The notes beneath the pieces were generated by a model. It made no database searches and was not told where the DNA came from. It saw only the letters and a list, made by a program, of their open reading frames with translations. This document shows, piece by piece, positions 16,017 through 24,296 of a stretch of 64,000 nucleotides of DNA. Position numbers and translations under genes: made by a program. The stretch comes from Oscillospiraceae bacterium (GTDB lineage Bacteria; Bacillota; Clostridia; Oscillospirales; UBA929): positions 1 to 64,000 of the forward strand of contig JAIRUW010000076.1 of NCBI GenBank assembly GCA_031254195.1, written 5' to 3'. Positions within the stretch are counted from its first letter, which is position 1, and each line of letters begins with the position of its first letter.

Positions 16017-16029
16017 AGGAGGGCTCGGT

Positions 16030-16341
16030 GTGAGTAGGAAAACAGAAAACACAGGATTTATCTGCGCCTATTGCGGCGCGGATGTACAACCGCTGACCAA
16101 CGGCAGCTATCGCAATCATTGTCCCCAATGCTTTTATTCGATCCATATAGACGATTACCCCGGCGACAGGGCGAGTGATTGCCTTGGCTTGATGGTGCCG
16201 TCTGGCGTCCGTTATCATAGTAAAAAGGGGTGGCAAATCGTCCACCGCTGTCAAAAGTGCGGTGTGGAAAAGGTGAACCGCACGGCGCCGGACGACACGG
16301 ATACATTATTCATTATGATGAACCGGGAGGGGTTTTGCTAG
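16030..16341 (+). CDS. RNHCP domain protein, second copy
   Basis: The start GTG at 16030 follows GGAGGG with a 6-base gap. An in-frame extension to 15727 has no site and reads as non-coding. The 103-residue protein parallels the RNHCP protein at 10525: FICAYCG pair, YRNHCPQC, SIHIDDYPGDRAS, GWQIVHRCQKCG. The two CxxC pairs likely bind one zinc. It stands alone, not next to rsgA, and it has its own hairpin at the ribosome site. The stop codon overlaps the end of the convergent membrane-protein gene by 4 bases. Confidence 0.85.
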   Translation: MSRKTENTGFICAYCGADVQPLTNGSYRNHCPQCFYSIHIDDYPGDRASDCLGLMVPSGVRYHSKKGWQIVHRCQKCGVEKVNRTAPDDTDTLFIMMNREGFC

Positions 16342-16853
16342 TCCCGATCTTCAGTAATGGACTGTTTCAGATGGTCTGATATTTTCTGCATCCTTTCCCT
16401 ATCCCTTGAAAATTGTCCGATAAGCGTGTCAAGTGCGATTAAAAACAAGATACTGTAATTGTTTGCGAGAATGAAGTTGCTAAGATTCTCGCCCACCAAG
16501 GCAGGGTAAAAATCGAGCATTTTTGAGACAATCAAAATGATGATGTAAAACAGATACAACGATGTTTTGAAAGAAACAAAGCTATCCACTATTTTTTGAA
16601 TGAAACGATAACTTTTCTCTACATCGCTCTCTTTCTTTAATTGCGAAACAAGTTTTTTTGAATACATCGCTCTCTGGTTAAACTCGTCCCATACCAAACC
16701 TAAAGCAATCAACGCAAGATTCCCTAAATAGGCTAAAAATAGGGAATATCCGGCCAGCCACGTAAATGAAAAATATATGATAAGCCCATATATTACATTA
16801 GAATACAGAATAAACAACAAATGCTTGCTTATTTTCTTAGCTTTATGTAACAT
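16338..16853 (-). CDS. Membrane protein of unknown function, four helices
   Basis: The start at 16853 (MLHKAKKISK) follows AAAGGGGAG. The 171-residue protein has two pairs of hydrophobic helices (about 12-32 and 36-56, then 96-117 and 127-147), separated by a charged loop with QLKKESDVEKSY. Its base composition is more AT-rich than that of its neighbours, which hints at transfer. I do not recognise a family. It ends against the RNHCP gene on the opposite strand and is followed on its upstream side by the radical SAM gene with a 58-bp gap. Confidence 0.65.
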   Translation of the reverse strand: MLHKAKKISKHLLFILYSNVIYGLIIYFSFTWLAGYSLFLAYLGNLALIALGLVWDEFNQRAMYSKKLVSQLKKESDVEKSYRFIQKIVDSFVSFKTSLYLFYIIILIVSKMLDFYPALVGENLSNFILANNYSILFLIALDTLIGQFSRDRERMQKISDHLKQSITEDRD

Positions 16854-16910
16854 CGAATACTCCCCTTTCTCGGCTCTTCTATTGTAACATAATTGCGCAG
16901 ATTCCGCCAC

Positions 16911-17774
16911 TCAGAATAATGTCAGCTGCTCCTGCTTCGGCTCGAAAGCATGAATATACCGAAACACGTTTTCGCTTCCGCATAAAATACCGTGTTTCGC
17001 GCATTCCTCCTTGAGGATGCGTACTAATCGAGGCTCATCCGGGCTGCGGCATGAATAGGTGCTGCCATAGCGTTCGATATACAAATCCTTTATTCCAGGG
17101 AAGAGCTCGTCCAGCTTTTGATAGAAGTATTCACGGTTGCCGCCGCGCATTGTCACGCCAAATCCAAAACTCAATATCGCTTTCACCCCGGCTCGGACGC
17201 AGTAATCCAACAGCCCGCGCAGGTTCTCCTCGGTGTCGTTGATGAACGGCAGGATGGGGGAAAGCCATACCACCGTTGGGATACCGGCGTCGCGGAATGC
17301 TTCCAGCGTATGGAACCGCTCTTTGGTGGTGGATACATGCGGCTCGATCTTTTGGCACAATTCCTCATCAAAGGTGGTCAGCGTCATCTCCACGACGCAC
17401 CGCGCTTTGGCATGGATGGCTTTGAGGATGTCCAAATCGCGCAGGATGAGCGCCGATTTTGTCTGGATGGCGAGCCCGAAGCCATATCGTTCGATCAATA
17501 ACAGGCATTGCCGCGTGATGTCCAGCGTCTCCTCCATCGGCATATACGGGTCGCACATCGCCCCGGTGCCGATCATGCCCCGTCTCCGCCGCTTGCGCAG
17601 CTGTTCCTCCAGAATACGGGGCGCGCCGCGTTTGACCTCTATGTCCTCAAAATCGTGGTTGATCTGGTAGCAGTCGCTCCGGCTGTCGCAGTAAATACAG
17701 CCGTGGGTACAGCCTCGAAAGAGGTTCATGCCGTTCTGCGGCGACAGGATGGTTTTATAGTCCGCGTAGTGCAT
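16911..17774 (-). CDS. Radical SAM protein, spore photoproduct lyase-like family
   Basis: The 287-residue protein begins MHYADYKTILSPQNGMNLFR and carries the radical SAM cluster motif C-x3-C-x2-C (CTHGCIYC) at about residue 22, followed by GTGAMCDPYMP and a TIM-barrel-like core (MTLTTFDEELCQKIEP, GIPTVVWLSPILPFIND). This is the COG1533 group (SPL-related, Rv2578c-like). It is not spore photoproduct lyase itself, since the usual DNA-binding C-terminus is missing. It would use a 4Fe-4S cluster and SAM to make a radical. The substrate is unknown. Confidence 0.85.
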   Translation of the reverse strand: MHYADYKTILSPQNGMNLFRGCTHGCIYCDSRSDCYQINHDFEDIEVKRGAPRILEEQLRKRRRRGMIGTGAMCDPYMPMEETLDITRQCLLLIERYGFGLAIQTKSALILRDLDILKAIHAKARCVVEMTLTTFDEELCQKIEPHVSTTKERFHTLEAFRDAGIPTVVWLSPILPFINDTEENLRGLLDYCVRAGVKAILSFGFGVTMRGGNREYFYQKLDELFPGIKDLYIERYGSTYSCRSPDEPRLVRILKEECAKHGILCGSENVFRYIHAFEPKQEQLTLF

Positions 17775-17801
17775 AGCGAATCACCTGCCGAAATACTCAA
17801 A

Positions 17802-18683
17802 TCAGATATAATAAACACCTTTTATCCGTGTCGTCGCGCTGCCGCCAAAAAGTATCCCGCCTTCTTCCAGGCATAAATGAACGGTATTGAAAACTCTATC
17901 GCTGCCGCCTTGTTCAAGTGTGATATTACCGCCGCCCCACAGGTCATTTTTCAGCATATAGGCCCCGAACGCCGCGTTAGCCGATCCGGTTGCCGGATCT
18001 TCCAGATATCCATATTTAGCGGCAAATACCCTTGTATGCGCGGCGTGGGCTTTGTCCCTTGTATCCATGCAAAAGGTTAATATTACGTCTATTCCATTTT
18101 GCAGAGTAAAATCTTTCAATTGCATTTCGTCCGGGAAAATATTGATCTCAGCATTGAACTCTGCGATTGGGACAATAAGCGTTCTATTTCCGGCGTCAAT
18201 GAAATCTATGGGATACTCGTTAGAAATCACGGGCATGTTGATTTGAAGGGCTTTAGCGATCATCTCAACGGATACAGGCGTTTCTAAGTAAAGCGGCTCC
18301 GGGGCAGAGATAAAAACCGCGTTTTGCTTAGGGATTCTGTTATAAAGCGTCAGTGTTCCCTTTTCACGGGTGTGGATTGTTATCTCCGACGTTGCCTGTA
18401 ATTCAGGGTCACCCTGCAATAACGAATACATACACGCTATCGTTCCGTGCCCACAAAAAGGGACTTCGCATTCAGAGGAATAGTAAGTCAAGTGAAAGGA
18501 AGCCGGCGCTGTCTGTCTGCAAAAAACCACCTCTGACACAAACCCCTTATGCTGTTTGGCTATCAGGAGCATTTCGCCGTCAGTCAGGATTTTGCTTTCA
18601 AGGTATATACACGCCGCCGGATTGCCCAGCGACTGTCCTGATGTAAACGCGTCTATTTTTCTGTATGGATATGCTTCCATCAA
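17802..18683 (-). CDS. PhzF-family isomerase/epimerase-like protein
   Basis: This is a two-lobed DapF-like fold of PhzF type. The first lobe starts KIDAFTSGQSLGNPAACIYL (typical GNPAA signature). It continues to ECEVPFCGHGTIA, and the second lobe has TRVFAAKYGYLEDPATGSAN, the paired signature. The length of 293 is normal. Members isomerise a dihydro-anthranilate-like substrate in phenazine synthesis, but most genomic copies have unknown metabolic targets. No phenazine genes are nearby. It is a single-gene unit divergent from the gene at 18789. Confidence 0.88.
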   Translation of the reverse strand: MMEAYPYRKIDAFTSGQSLGNPAACIYLESKILTDGEMLLIAKQHKGFVSEVVFCRQTAPASFHLTYYSSECEVPFCGHGTIACMYSLLQGDPELQATSEITIHTREKGTLTLYNRIPKQNAVFISAPEPLYLETPVSVEMIAKALQINMPVISNEYPIDFIDAGNRTLIVPIAEFNAEINIFPDEMQLKDFTLQNGIDVILTFCMDTRDKAHAAHTRVFAAKYGYLEDPATGSANAAFGAYMLKNDLWGGGNITLEQGGSDRVFNTVHLCLEEGGILFGGSATTRIKGVYYI

Positions 18684-18788
18684 TTACGTCACCTCCGGTA
18701 TTGACCCGCTCCATGCTTGCGCTATGGCGGGCGGTATGCTATGATCGAGAGGATGGTAAGGGTTTATATTACGCGAAGGAGATACATA

Positions 18789-19289
18789 ATGCACGGACAG
18801 AGAATTGAGGATATTATCGGCGAAGTCCTTATGGGGGATGCACAAAGAAACGCATTTGAATTTGTTGCCTATTTGAAAGCAAGCGAAATGCAGTTTGAGA
18901 GAGAAAAGGGTTATTGGGAAGATAAATTCTATTGGACAGTTTGTTATAAAGGCGAAATTGTATGTACTGTTTTGATTGGTACTACCGAGCATTCAGCCGA
19001 ACCTTGGGTCGTCTGGTCTGATAGCAGCGGTTCAAAATGGTACGAGAATTCTCCACTCCCCGAACATCTAAAGGAAATCGCTTGGGAAAATGTAGACATC
19101 TGTGGCGGCGGCGACGTTTGCGGCGGTTATTGTGGTAATCCGCGAGGTATATGCAAAAAAATATTCGGAAGAGATTTCAATAATGTTTGCCTTACTGTTT
19201 TCAAATTTGATAATCCAAATGCTTCGGCAGTGGAATGTTTGAAAAATATGGCAGATATAAGAAAGAACGATATACTCAGTAATGCTTAG
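18789..19289 (+). CDS. Conserved-looking protein of unknown function
   Basis: The start ATG at 18789 follows AAGGAG. The 166-residue product is soluble. It has a middle segment of strands (FYWTVCYKGEIVCTVLIGTT), a Trp-rich piece (EPWVVWSDSSGSKWY) and a Gly/Cys cluster (DICGGGDVCGGYCGNPRG) that could form a metal or disulphide site. I do not recognise the family. It is followed 68 bp later by a GNAT gene in the same direction. Confidence 0.65.
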   Translation: MHGQRIEDIIGEVLMGDAQRNAFEFVAYLKASEMQFEREKGYWEDKFYWTVCYKGEIVCTVLIGTTEHSAEPWVVWSDSSGSKWYENSPLPEHLKEIAWENVDICGGGDVCGGYCGNPRGICKKIFGRDFNNVCLTVFKFDNPNASAVECLKNMADIRKNDILSNA

Positions 19290-19357
19290 TGCGTATAGTA
19301 AGCCCGTGTACAGGTCAGCGTCTTTCTCCGCATTCAACACATATTAGGAGGATTAAC

Positions 19358-19795
19358 ATGATTCGTGATGCAATTCCGAGCGATAGGCAGACATTTATAT
19401 CCATGGTAAGAGAGTTTTATTCTTCGGGTGCGGTGCTGAAACCTATAGACCCCAATTATTTCGAAGCGACGTTTGACGCCGCAATGAATCAATCCCCTTT
19501 TGTGCGTATCCTCATGATAGAAAGTGATGAAAAAACTATAGGCTACGCGATTTTAGCCCTTACGTATTCTAACGAAGCGGGCGGAATGGTTGTGCTGATC
19601 GAAGAGATCCAAATAGACAAAGCCTATAGGGGCGGCGGACACGGCGGCAGGCTCTTTGACTTTATAGAACAGGAGTATCCTGATGCCAAGCGGTTCCGCC
19701 TGGAAGTCTGCGCGGATAATACAAAGGCTATAGACTTATACAAAAGACTTGGGTATAAGGTGTTTGACTATGTACAGATGGTAAAGGACGCTTAG
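19358..19795 (+). CDS. GNAT-family N-acetyltransferase
   Basis: The start at 19358 follows TTAGGAGGA. At 145 residues it is a compact single GNAT domain: IRDAIPSDRQTFISMV at the N-terminus, the central strand with EEIQIDKAYRGGGHGGRLFD (acetyl-CoA loop RGGGHGG), and the closing AIDLYKRLGYKVFDYVQMVK, typical of the RimI/YkkB-type group. Substrate unknown. A small hairpin (19789-19804, CGCTTA-GTGT-TAAGCG) spans its stop codon and the gap to the convergent mfd. Confidence 0.85.
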   Translation: MIRDAIPSDRQTFISMVREFYSSGAVLKPIDPNYFEATFDAAMNQSPFVRILMIESDEKTIGYAILALTYSNEAGGMVVLIEEIQIDKAYRGGGHGGRLFDFIEQEYPDAKRFRLEVCADNTKAIDLYKRLGYKVFDYVQMVKDA

Positions 19796-19812
19796 TGTTA
19801 AGCGCTCTTCGT

Positions 19813-22800
19813 TTACCCGCCGTAAGCCTCCACCAGCTTCTCCGCCGCCGCCAGCACATCCTCTCCGCTTGCCAGTTTCAGCGAGAGGTGCGGCTCGCTG
19901 CCCGCCGAGAAGAGGATTCGCCCCTTGTATTCAGGCAGCCCGCAGACCCGGGCCACACGGATAAAATCCGGTTCCGGCAAGCGCGCCAGCAAGCGCCCGC
20001 CCTTTTGCGCCAGCTCGTAAAAACCGTGCTTCGACGCGGCCGCGCGCACCAGGGCTATGCGGAAAAGGGTATGTGTCTCGTCCGGGACGTCGCCGAAACG
20101 GTCTACCAGCTCGTCCAGCATATCCGAGGCCTCGTCTTGGGTGGTGACGGCGGCGATGCGCCGGTAGAAGTCCATGCGGATGCCCGCGTGGGCGATATAA
20201 CCCTCCGGCAGGCTGGCCCGCACCGGCAGGTCGGCCACGCAGTCCACTTTGGGTTTGGCCTGTATGCCTTGCTCCTCCAGCACCGCCTCCTCCAAAAGCC
20301 GCAAGTACATCTCATACCCCACGCTCAGCATATGCCCCGACTGCTCCGCACCCAGCAGGTTTCCCGCGCCTCGTATTTCGAGGTCGCGCATGGCGATTTT
20401 CAGCCCCGAGCCGAACTCAGCGAATTCCCGGATGGCGGCCAGCCGTTTGGCGGCGATCTCCTGTAATACCTTGCCGCGCCGATAGGTCAGGTAGGCGTAT
20501 GCGTGGCGGTTGCTCCTTCCAACGCGGCCCCGTATCTGATGCAACTGGGCCAGCCCCAGCTTATCGGCGTCCTCAATGATCAGGGTGTTGACGTTGGGGA
20601 TGTCCAGCCCCGCCTCGATGATGGTGGTGCAGACCAGCACCTGTACCTCGCCGTCCACCACCCGCCGCATGATGTCGGATAGCTCCGATTCCTTCATCTG
20701 CCCGTGCGCGACGGCCACAGCCACATCCGGCAGGGCGTTCGCCAGCTCGGCCGCTACCCGGTCTATCGTTTCTACCCGGTTGTGCAGGTAATACACCTGC
20801 CCGCCCCGCCCCGCCTCGCGCCGCACGGCGTCGTGGATCAGCGGGCGCTCGTATTCCAGCACATAGGTTTGCACCGGCGTACGGTTGCGCGGCGCCTCCT
20901 CGATGCTGGACATGTCGCGGATGCCGGACAGAGCCATATGCAGTGTGCGGGGGATGGGCGTCGCCGTCAGGGTCAGCACATCCACCTGTTTCGCCAGCTC
21001 CTTCAGCCGCTCTTTGTGCGTCACACCGAACCGCTGCTCTTCGTCCACCACCAGCAAGCCGAGGTTGGCGAATTTCATATCCTTTTGCAGTAATTTGTGC
21101 GTCCCAATTACTAAATCCAAATGCCCTGAGCGCAGCTTTTTCTTAATCTCCGCCGCCTGCGCCGGGGTGCAGAAACGGCTCAACACATCCACGCGCACCG
21201 GATAGCCCGCAAAGCGCCGTGCGGCAGTCTGCCCATGCTGCTGCGCCAAAACCGTCGTCGGCACCAGCAAAGCCGCCTGTTTGCCGCCCAGGACGCACTT
21301 CATCACGGCGCGCATAGCCACCTCGGTTTTGCCGAAGCCGACGTCGCCGCAGAGCAGGCGGTCCATCGGCGTCTTCCGCTCCATGTCGCCCTTGATTTCG
21401 GCGGAACAACGCAATTGGTCGTCCGTCTCCTCATATTCAAACGCGTCCTCGAATCCCGTCTGCCAGTCGTCGTCTTTGGGGAAGGCAAACCCCTCGCGCC
21501 GCTTGCGTTCGGCATAGAGCTTGACCAACCCCGCCGCCAGCTCTTTGGCGGCGGCTTTGGCGCGTGCTTTGGCTTTCGCCCATTCCGCGCCGCCCAGCTT
21601 GTTCAGCCGCGCGACCGAATCTTCTCCGCCGCCGATATACTTGCTGACCAGATGCAGCTGCGTCACCGGGACATAGAGCATATCCGCCCCGGAGTAAGCC
21701 AGCTTGATATAGTCGCGCTGCAAACCGTCCACAGCCATCGGCACGATACCGGCAAAACGCCCGATGCCGTGGTGCTCATGCACTACAAGGTCGCCCGGCT
21801 CCAAGTCGGCATAGGATACCAGCTTCTTCTTCACCGTGTCCTTTTTGACCGGTGCGCGTTTTTTTAGTCCGCCGCGGGCCGCCCCGGCCTGCCCCTCGGT
21901 CAATACGGCCAGTTTGATACCGGGGTATTCCAGCCCGGAGGAAAGAGCGCCGGGACAGAGGAAAACGCCGCCGCCTTCGAGCGATACGGGCAAGCCTAGA
22001 GACGCCGGCAAACCCTTTTCGCGCAGTAAGTCCTCCAGATGCCGCGCCTGCCGCTCGGTCGGGACGAAGACGATTGCCGTGGTGCCGCCGTCGCGGTAAT
22101 GAGCGATGTCGCCCGCCGCTGTTTCCAAGCTCGCGCCGAAGCTCGGGAGCTGTTTGGCTGTGACGTTCATGATCGCATGGGGCCTCAGCGGGTATGTCTG
22201 CGCCAGGAACAAATCCAGCATCACGCAGTCGAACCGTTTGAGCGTCCGCCATATATCAATATCGTCGATACCGAAAGAGCCTTTGGCTTCTTCCTTCTTT
22301 TCCAGCAGCCGCTCGGTTTCCTCATTCCACATCCAAAGCGTGTGTTTGATCCTCTCCCCTACCCTGCCCTGTTCCACGATAAATATCAACGCATTGCGGG
22401 GCAGATAGTCCAGCGCGGTATGAACCTCCTCCGCAAGCTGCGGCTCACGGCAGGGCAGCAGACCGCATGACGCCAGCGGCGCGGTGCGGAGCTGGCTCTC
22501 TATGTCGCAGGAGTGCAGGGTATCCACTTCGTCGCCAAACAGCTCGATCCGTGTAAAGCTGTCCATTCCCGGGGAAAAGACGTCCACAATGCCGCCGCGC
22601 GCGGAAAACTGCCCTATCCCCTCCACCTGCTCACAACGCGAATACCCCAGCTCAACCAGCAGGGACAGCAATCCCGAAGCGTCCCAGCCCGGTTTGACCG
22701 TGACGGACTGTTCCCGCAGGATGTTGGGCGGAATGGTGCATTGTATGAACGCGTCGGCCGTGCCGATCAGGATAGGGGCAGTGCCGCTTGCGGCGCGTCG

Positions 22801-23118
22801 CAGAACGGCCAGCCGCGCGTGCTCCCGCTCCCGCGACATGGTGTCCGCGCTCAGGAAGGAAAACTCGCGGCAGGGCAATATCAACGCTTCCTCTTCCGCT
22901 AAAACGGCGCAGTCGGAAGCGAGGCGCGCGGCTTCCGACTCGTCGGGGCTAAGCACGACGACCGGGCGCCCTGTCTTGCGCCGCGCCGCCGCGATAAAGT
23001 GCGCCTTATGCGCGGACGAAAGCCCGCCCATCGCCACCGGGCATCCCCCGGAAGTAATGCGCGACAAGAGTTCTCGCGCTTCGGGCAATGCCCAAAGCGC
23101 CTCACAGAGGGGTAGCAA
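19813..23118 (-). CDS. mfd: Transcription-repair coupling factor
   Basis: This DNA translocase removes RNA polymerase stalled at lesions and recruits UvrA. In order: an N-terminal UvrB-like module (1-350), the RNA polymerase-interacting domain (about 455-510, DLVVHEHHGIGRFAG), RecG-like helicase lobes with Walker A GDVGFGKTEVA at about 590 and the Walker B variant VVDEEQRFGV, motif TATPIPRTL, QIRGRVGRS (motif VI), and the C-terminal D7 autoinhibitory domain. The length of 1101 is slightly shorter than Bacillus Mfd. It follows pth with a 7-base gap, the standard Bacillota arrangement, so both are probably read as one unit. Confidence 0.97.
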   Translation of the reverse strand: MLPLCEALWALPEARELLSRITSGGCPVAMGGLSSAHKAHFIAAARRKTGRPVVVLSPDESEAARLASDCAVLAEEEALILPCREFSFLSADTMSREREHARLAVLRRAASGTAPILIGTADAFIQCTIPPNILREQSVTVKPGWDASGLLSLLVELGYSRCEQVEGIGQFSARGGIVDVFSPGMDSFTRIELFGDEVDTLHSCDIESQLRTAPLASCGLLPCREPQLAEEVHTALDYLPRNALIFIVEQGRVGERIKHTLWMWNEETERLLEKKEEAKGSFGIDDIDIWRTLKRFDCVMLDLFLAQTYPLRPHAIMNVTAKQLPSFGASLETAAGDIAHYRDGGTTAIVFVPTERQARHLEDLLREKGLPASLGLPVSLEGGGVFLCPGALSSGLEYPGIKLAVLTEGQAGAARGGLKKRAPVKKDTVKKKLVSYADLEPGDLVVHEHHGIGRFAGIVPMAVDGLQRDYIKLAYSGADMLYVPVTQLHLVSKYIGGGEDSVARLNKLGGAEWAKAKARAKAAAKELAAGLVKLYAERKRREGFAFPKDDDWQTGFEDAFEYEETDDQLRCSAEIKGDMERKTPMDRLLCGDVGFGKTEVAMRAVMKCVLGGKQAALLVPTTVLAQQHGQTAARRFAGYPVRVDVLSRFCTPAQAAEIKKKLRSGHLDLVIGTHKLLQKDMKFANLGLLVVDEEQRFGVTHKERLKELAKQVDVLTLTATPIPRTLHMALSGIRDMSSIEEAPRNRTPVQTYVLEYERPLIHDAVRREAGRGGQVYYLHNRVETIDRVAAELANALPDVAVAVAHGQMKESELSDIMRRVVDGEVQVLVCTTIIEAGLDIPNVNTLIIEDADKLGLAQLHQIRGRVGRSNRHAYAYLTYRRGKVLQEIAAKRLAAIREFAEFGSGLKIAMRDLEIRGAGNLLGAEQSGHMLSVGYEMYLRLLEEAVLEEQGIQAKPKVDCVADLPVRASLPEGYIAHAGIRMDFYRRIAAVTTQDEASDMLDELVDRFGDVPDETHTLFRIALVRAAASKHGFYELAQKGGRLLARLPEPDFIRVARVCGLPEYKGRILFSAGSEPHLSLKLASGEDVLAAAEKLVEAYGG

Positions 23119-23125
23119 GCGTAAA

Positions 23126-23716
23126 TTACCTCTCTTCTTCAGCCTCCACGGCGGGCGGAAGCTGGTTATACTGGTTCATCGCGGTTTCGATACCCTCGCG
23201 GACGATACACTCCACCGCGTCCGCGGCACGGCGGACAGCATCCGCAAACAGTGTGCGGTCGGCAGACGCGATGGGCGCAAGCACCCAGTCGGCAAGGTCG
23301 GTATCGGGGTGCGGCGGGCCGCCCACACCTATGCGTACGCGTGGGAAGCGGTCGGTTTGCAAGTGATAGAGAATGTCTTTCAGGCCGTTGTGCCCGCCGT
23401 CGGAGCCGGAGGCGCGGAGACGCAGCCGCCCCGGCGGCAGAGCCGCTTCGTCATAGACGACGATGATTCTCTCGGGCGGTATCTGATAAAACGCCGCCGC
23501 GTCTCGCACCGCCTGCCCCGACCGGTTCATAAAGGTTTGCGGCTTGAGCAGAAGAAGACTGTCCGTCTGGGCATATGTGCCGTGGAACTTGATTTTTTTT
23601 ATTTTTACGCCGCGCCGCTGCGCCAGTTCATCCAGCACCCAAAAACCGGCGTTGTGGCGGGTGTTTTCATATACTTTTCCAGGGTTGCCCAGCCCGGCAA
23701 TGAGACAGTCAGTCAT
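23126..23716 (-). CDS. pth: Peptidyl-tRNA hydrolase
   Basis: The start at 23716 ([14 protein letters not shown]) matches the family; longer frames are rejected. It hydrolyses peptidyl-tRNAs that fall off ribosomes. The catalytic His is in NTRHNAGF (about residue 20), with Asn in MNRSGQAV and Asp in [16 protein letters not shown], and GGHNGLKDI follows. At 196 residues it has normal length. It overlaps the GlmU-like gene upstream by 8 bases and precedes mfd by 7, so the three form one coupled unit. Confidence 0.95.
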   Translation of the reverse strand: MTDCLIAGLGNPGKVYENTRHNAGFWVLDELAQRRGVKIKKIKFHGTYAQTDSLLLLKPQTFMNRSGQAVRDAAAFYQIPPERIIVVYDEAALPPGRLRLRASGSDGGHNGLKDILYHLQTDRFPRVRIGVGGPPHPDTDLADWVLAPIASADRTLFADAVRRAADAVECIVREGIETAMNQYNQLPPAVEAEEER

Positions 23717-24296
23717 CTTTCTTATCCTTCGGGCTTTTCCAATCTTCTTTAACCGTTTGCCGTGCCCGCGCGATCGCAAGGGCGTTGGCCGGCACATCGT
23801 TTGTCACGGTCGAACCGGCGGCGGTATACGCCCCCTCGCCGACCGTGACCGGCGCGATGAGGTTTGTGTTGCAGCCGATGAAAGCCCCGTCTCCGATTAC
23901 GGTGCGGTGCTTATTGACCCCATCGTAATTGACCGTTACCGTGCCGCAGCCGAAATTGACGTCCGCCCCCACGTCGGCGTCCCCCACATAGGTCAGATGC
24001 CCCGCGTGGGCGCGCTCGCCCATCGTACAGTTTTTCAGCTCAACAAACGCGCCCGCCTTGACTTCCCTGCCCAGCGTCACATCGGGGCGGAGGTGGGTAA
24101 ACGGGCCGATCTCACACCCTTCGCCGATTGAGACGCCCTCCTGAATCACGACGAACGGCAGGATGACCGTACCCTTGCCGATGTCCGCGTCCGGGCTGAT
24201 AAAGGTCGTCGAGGGGTCCACGATCATCACCCCGTTCGCGATATGCCGCCGGATCACGGCTTCACGATCTTCGGTAAAATGAATCGGTTTCATCAT
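23709..24296 (-). CDS. Stand-alone GlmU-like left-handed beta-helix acyltransferase
   Basis: This corresponds to the C-terminal half of GlmU (glucosamine-1-phosphate acetyltransferase). Hexapeptide repeats start at about residue 28, and the catalytic His and substrate residues are kept in [20 protein letters not shown] and [14 protein letters not shown]. The tail [13 protein letters not shown] is also GlmU-like. The N-terminal uridylyltransferase half is absent and no frame upstream resembles it. In Bacillota glmU normally stands before prs, pth and mfd. Here it sits directly before pth, so this looks like a glmU that lost half its length (and prs). It might still acetylate glucosamine-1-phosphate, with the uridylyl step done elsewhere. 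Confidence 0.85.
   Translation of the reverse strand: MMKPIHFTEDREAVIRRHIANGVMIVDPSTTFISPDADIGKGTVILPFVVIQEGVSIGEGCEIGPFTHLRPDVTLGREVKAGAFVELKNCTMGERAHAGHLTYVGDADVGADVNFGCGTVTVNYDGVNKHRTVIGDGAFIGCNTNLIAPVTVGEGAYTAAGSTVTNDVPANALAIARARQTVKEDWKSPKDKKDD

Noticed and set aside
15727-16029. A 100-residue N-terminal extension of the second RNHCP protein
   Set aside because: No ribosome site, region full of hairpins, and the RNHCP family starts where the GTG at 16030 places it.
22484-23752. A 422-codon plus-strand frame opposite mfd and pth
   Set aside because: Both minus-strand genes have full family motifs; the antisense frame has low-complexity Ser/Arg content only.
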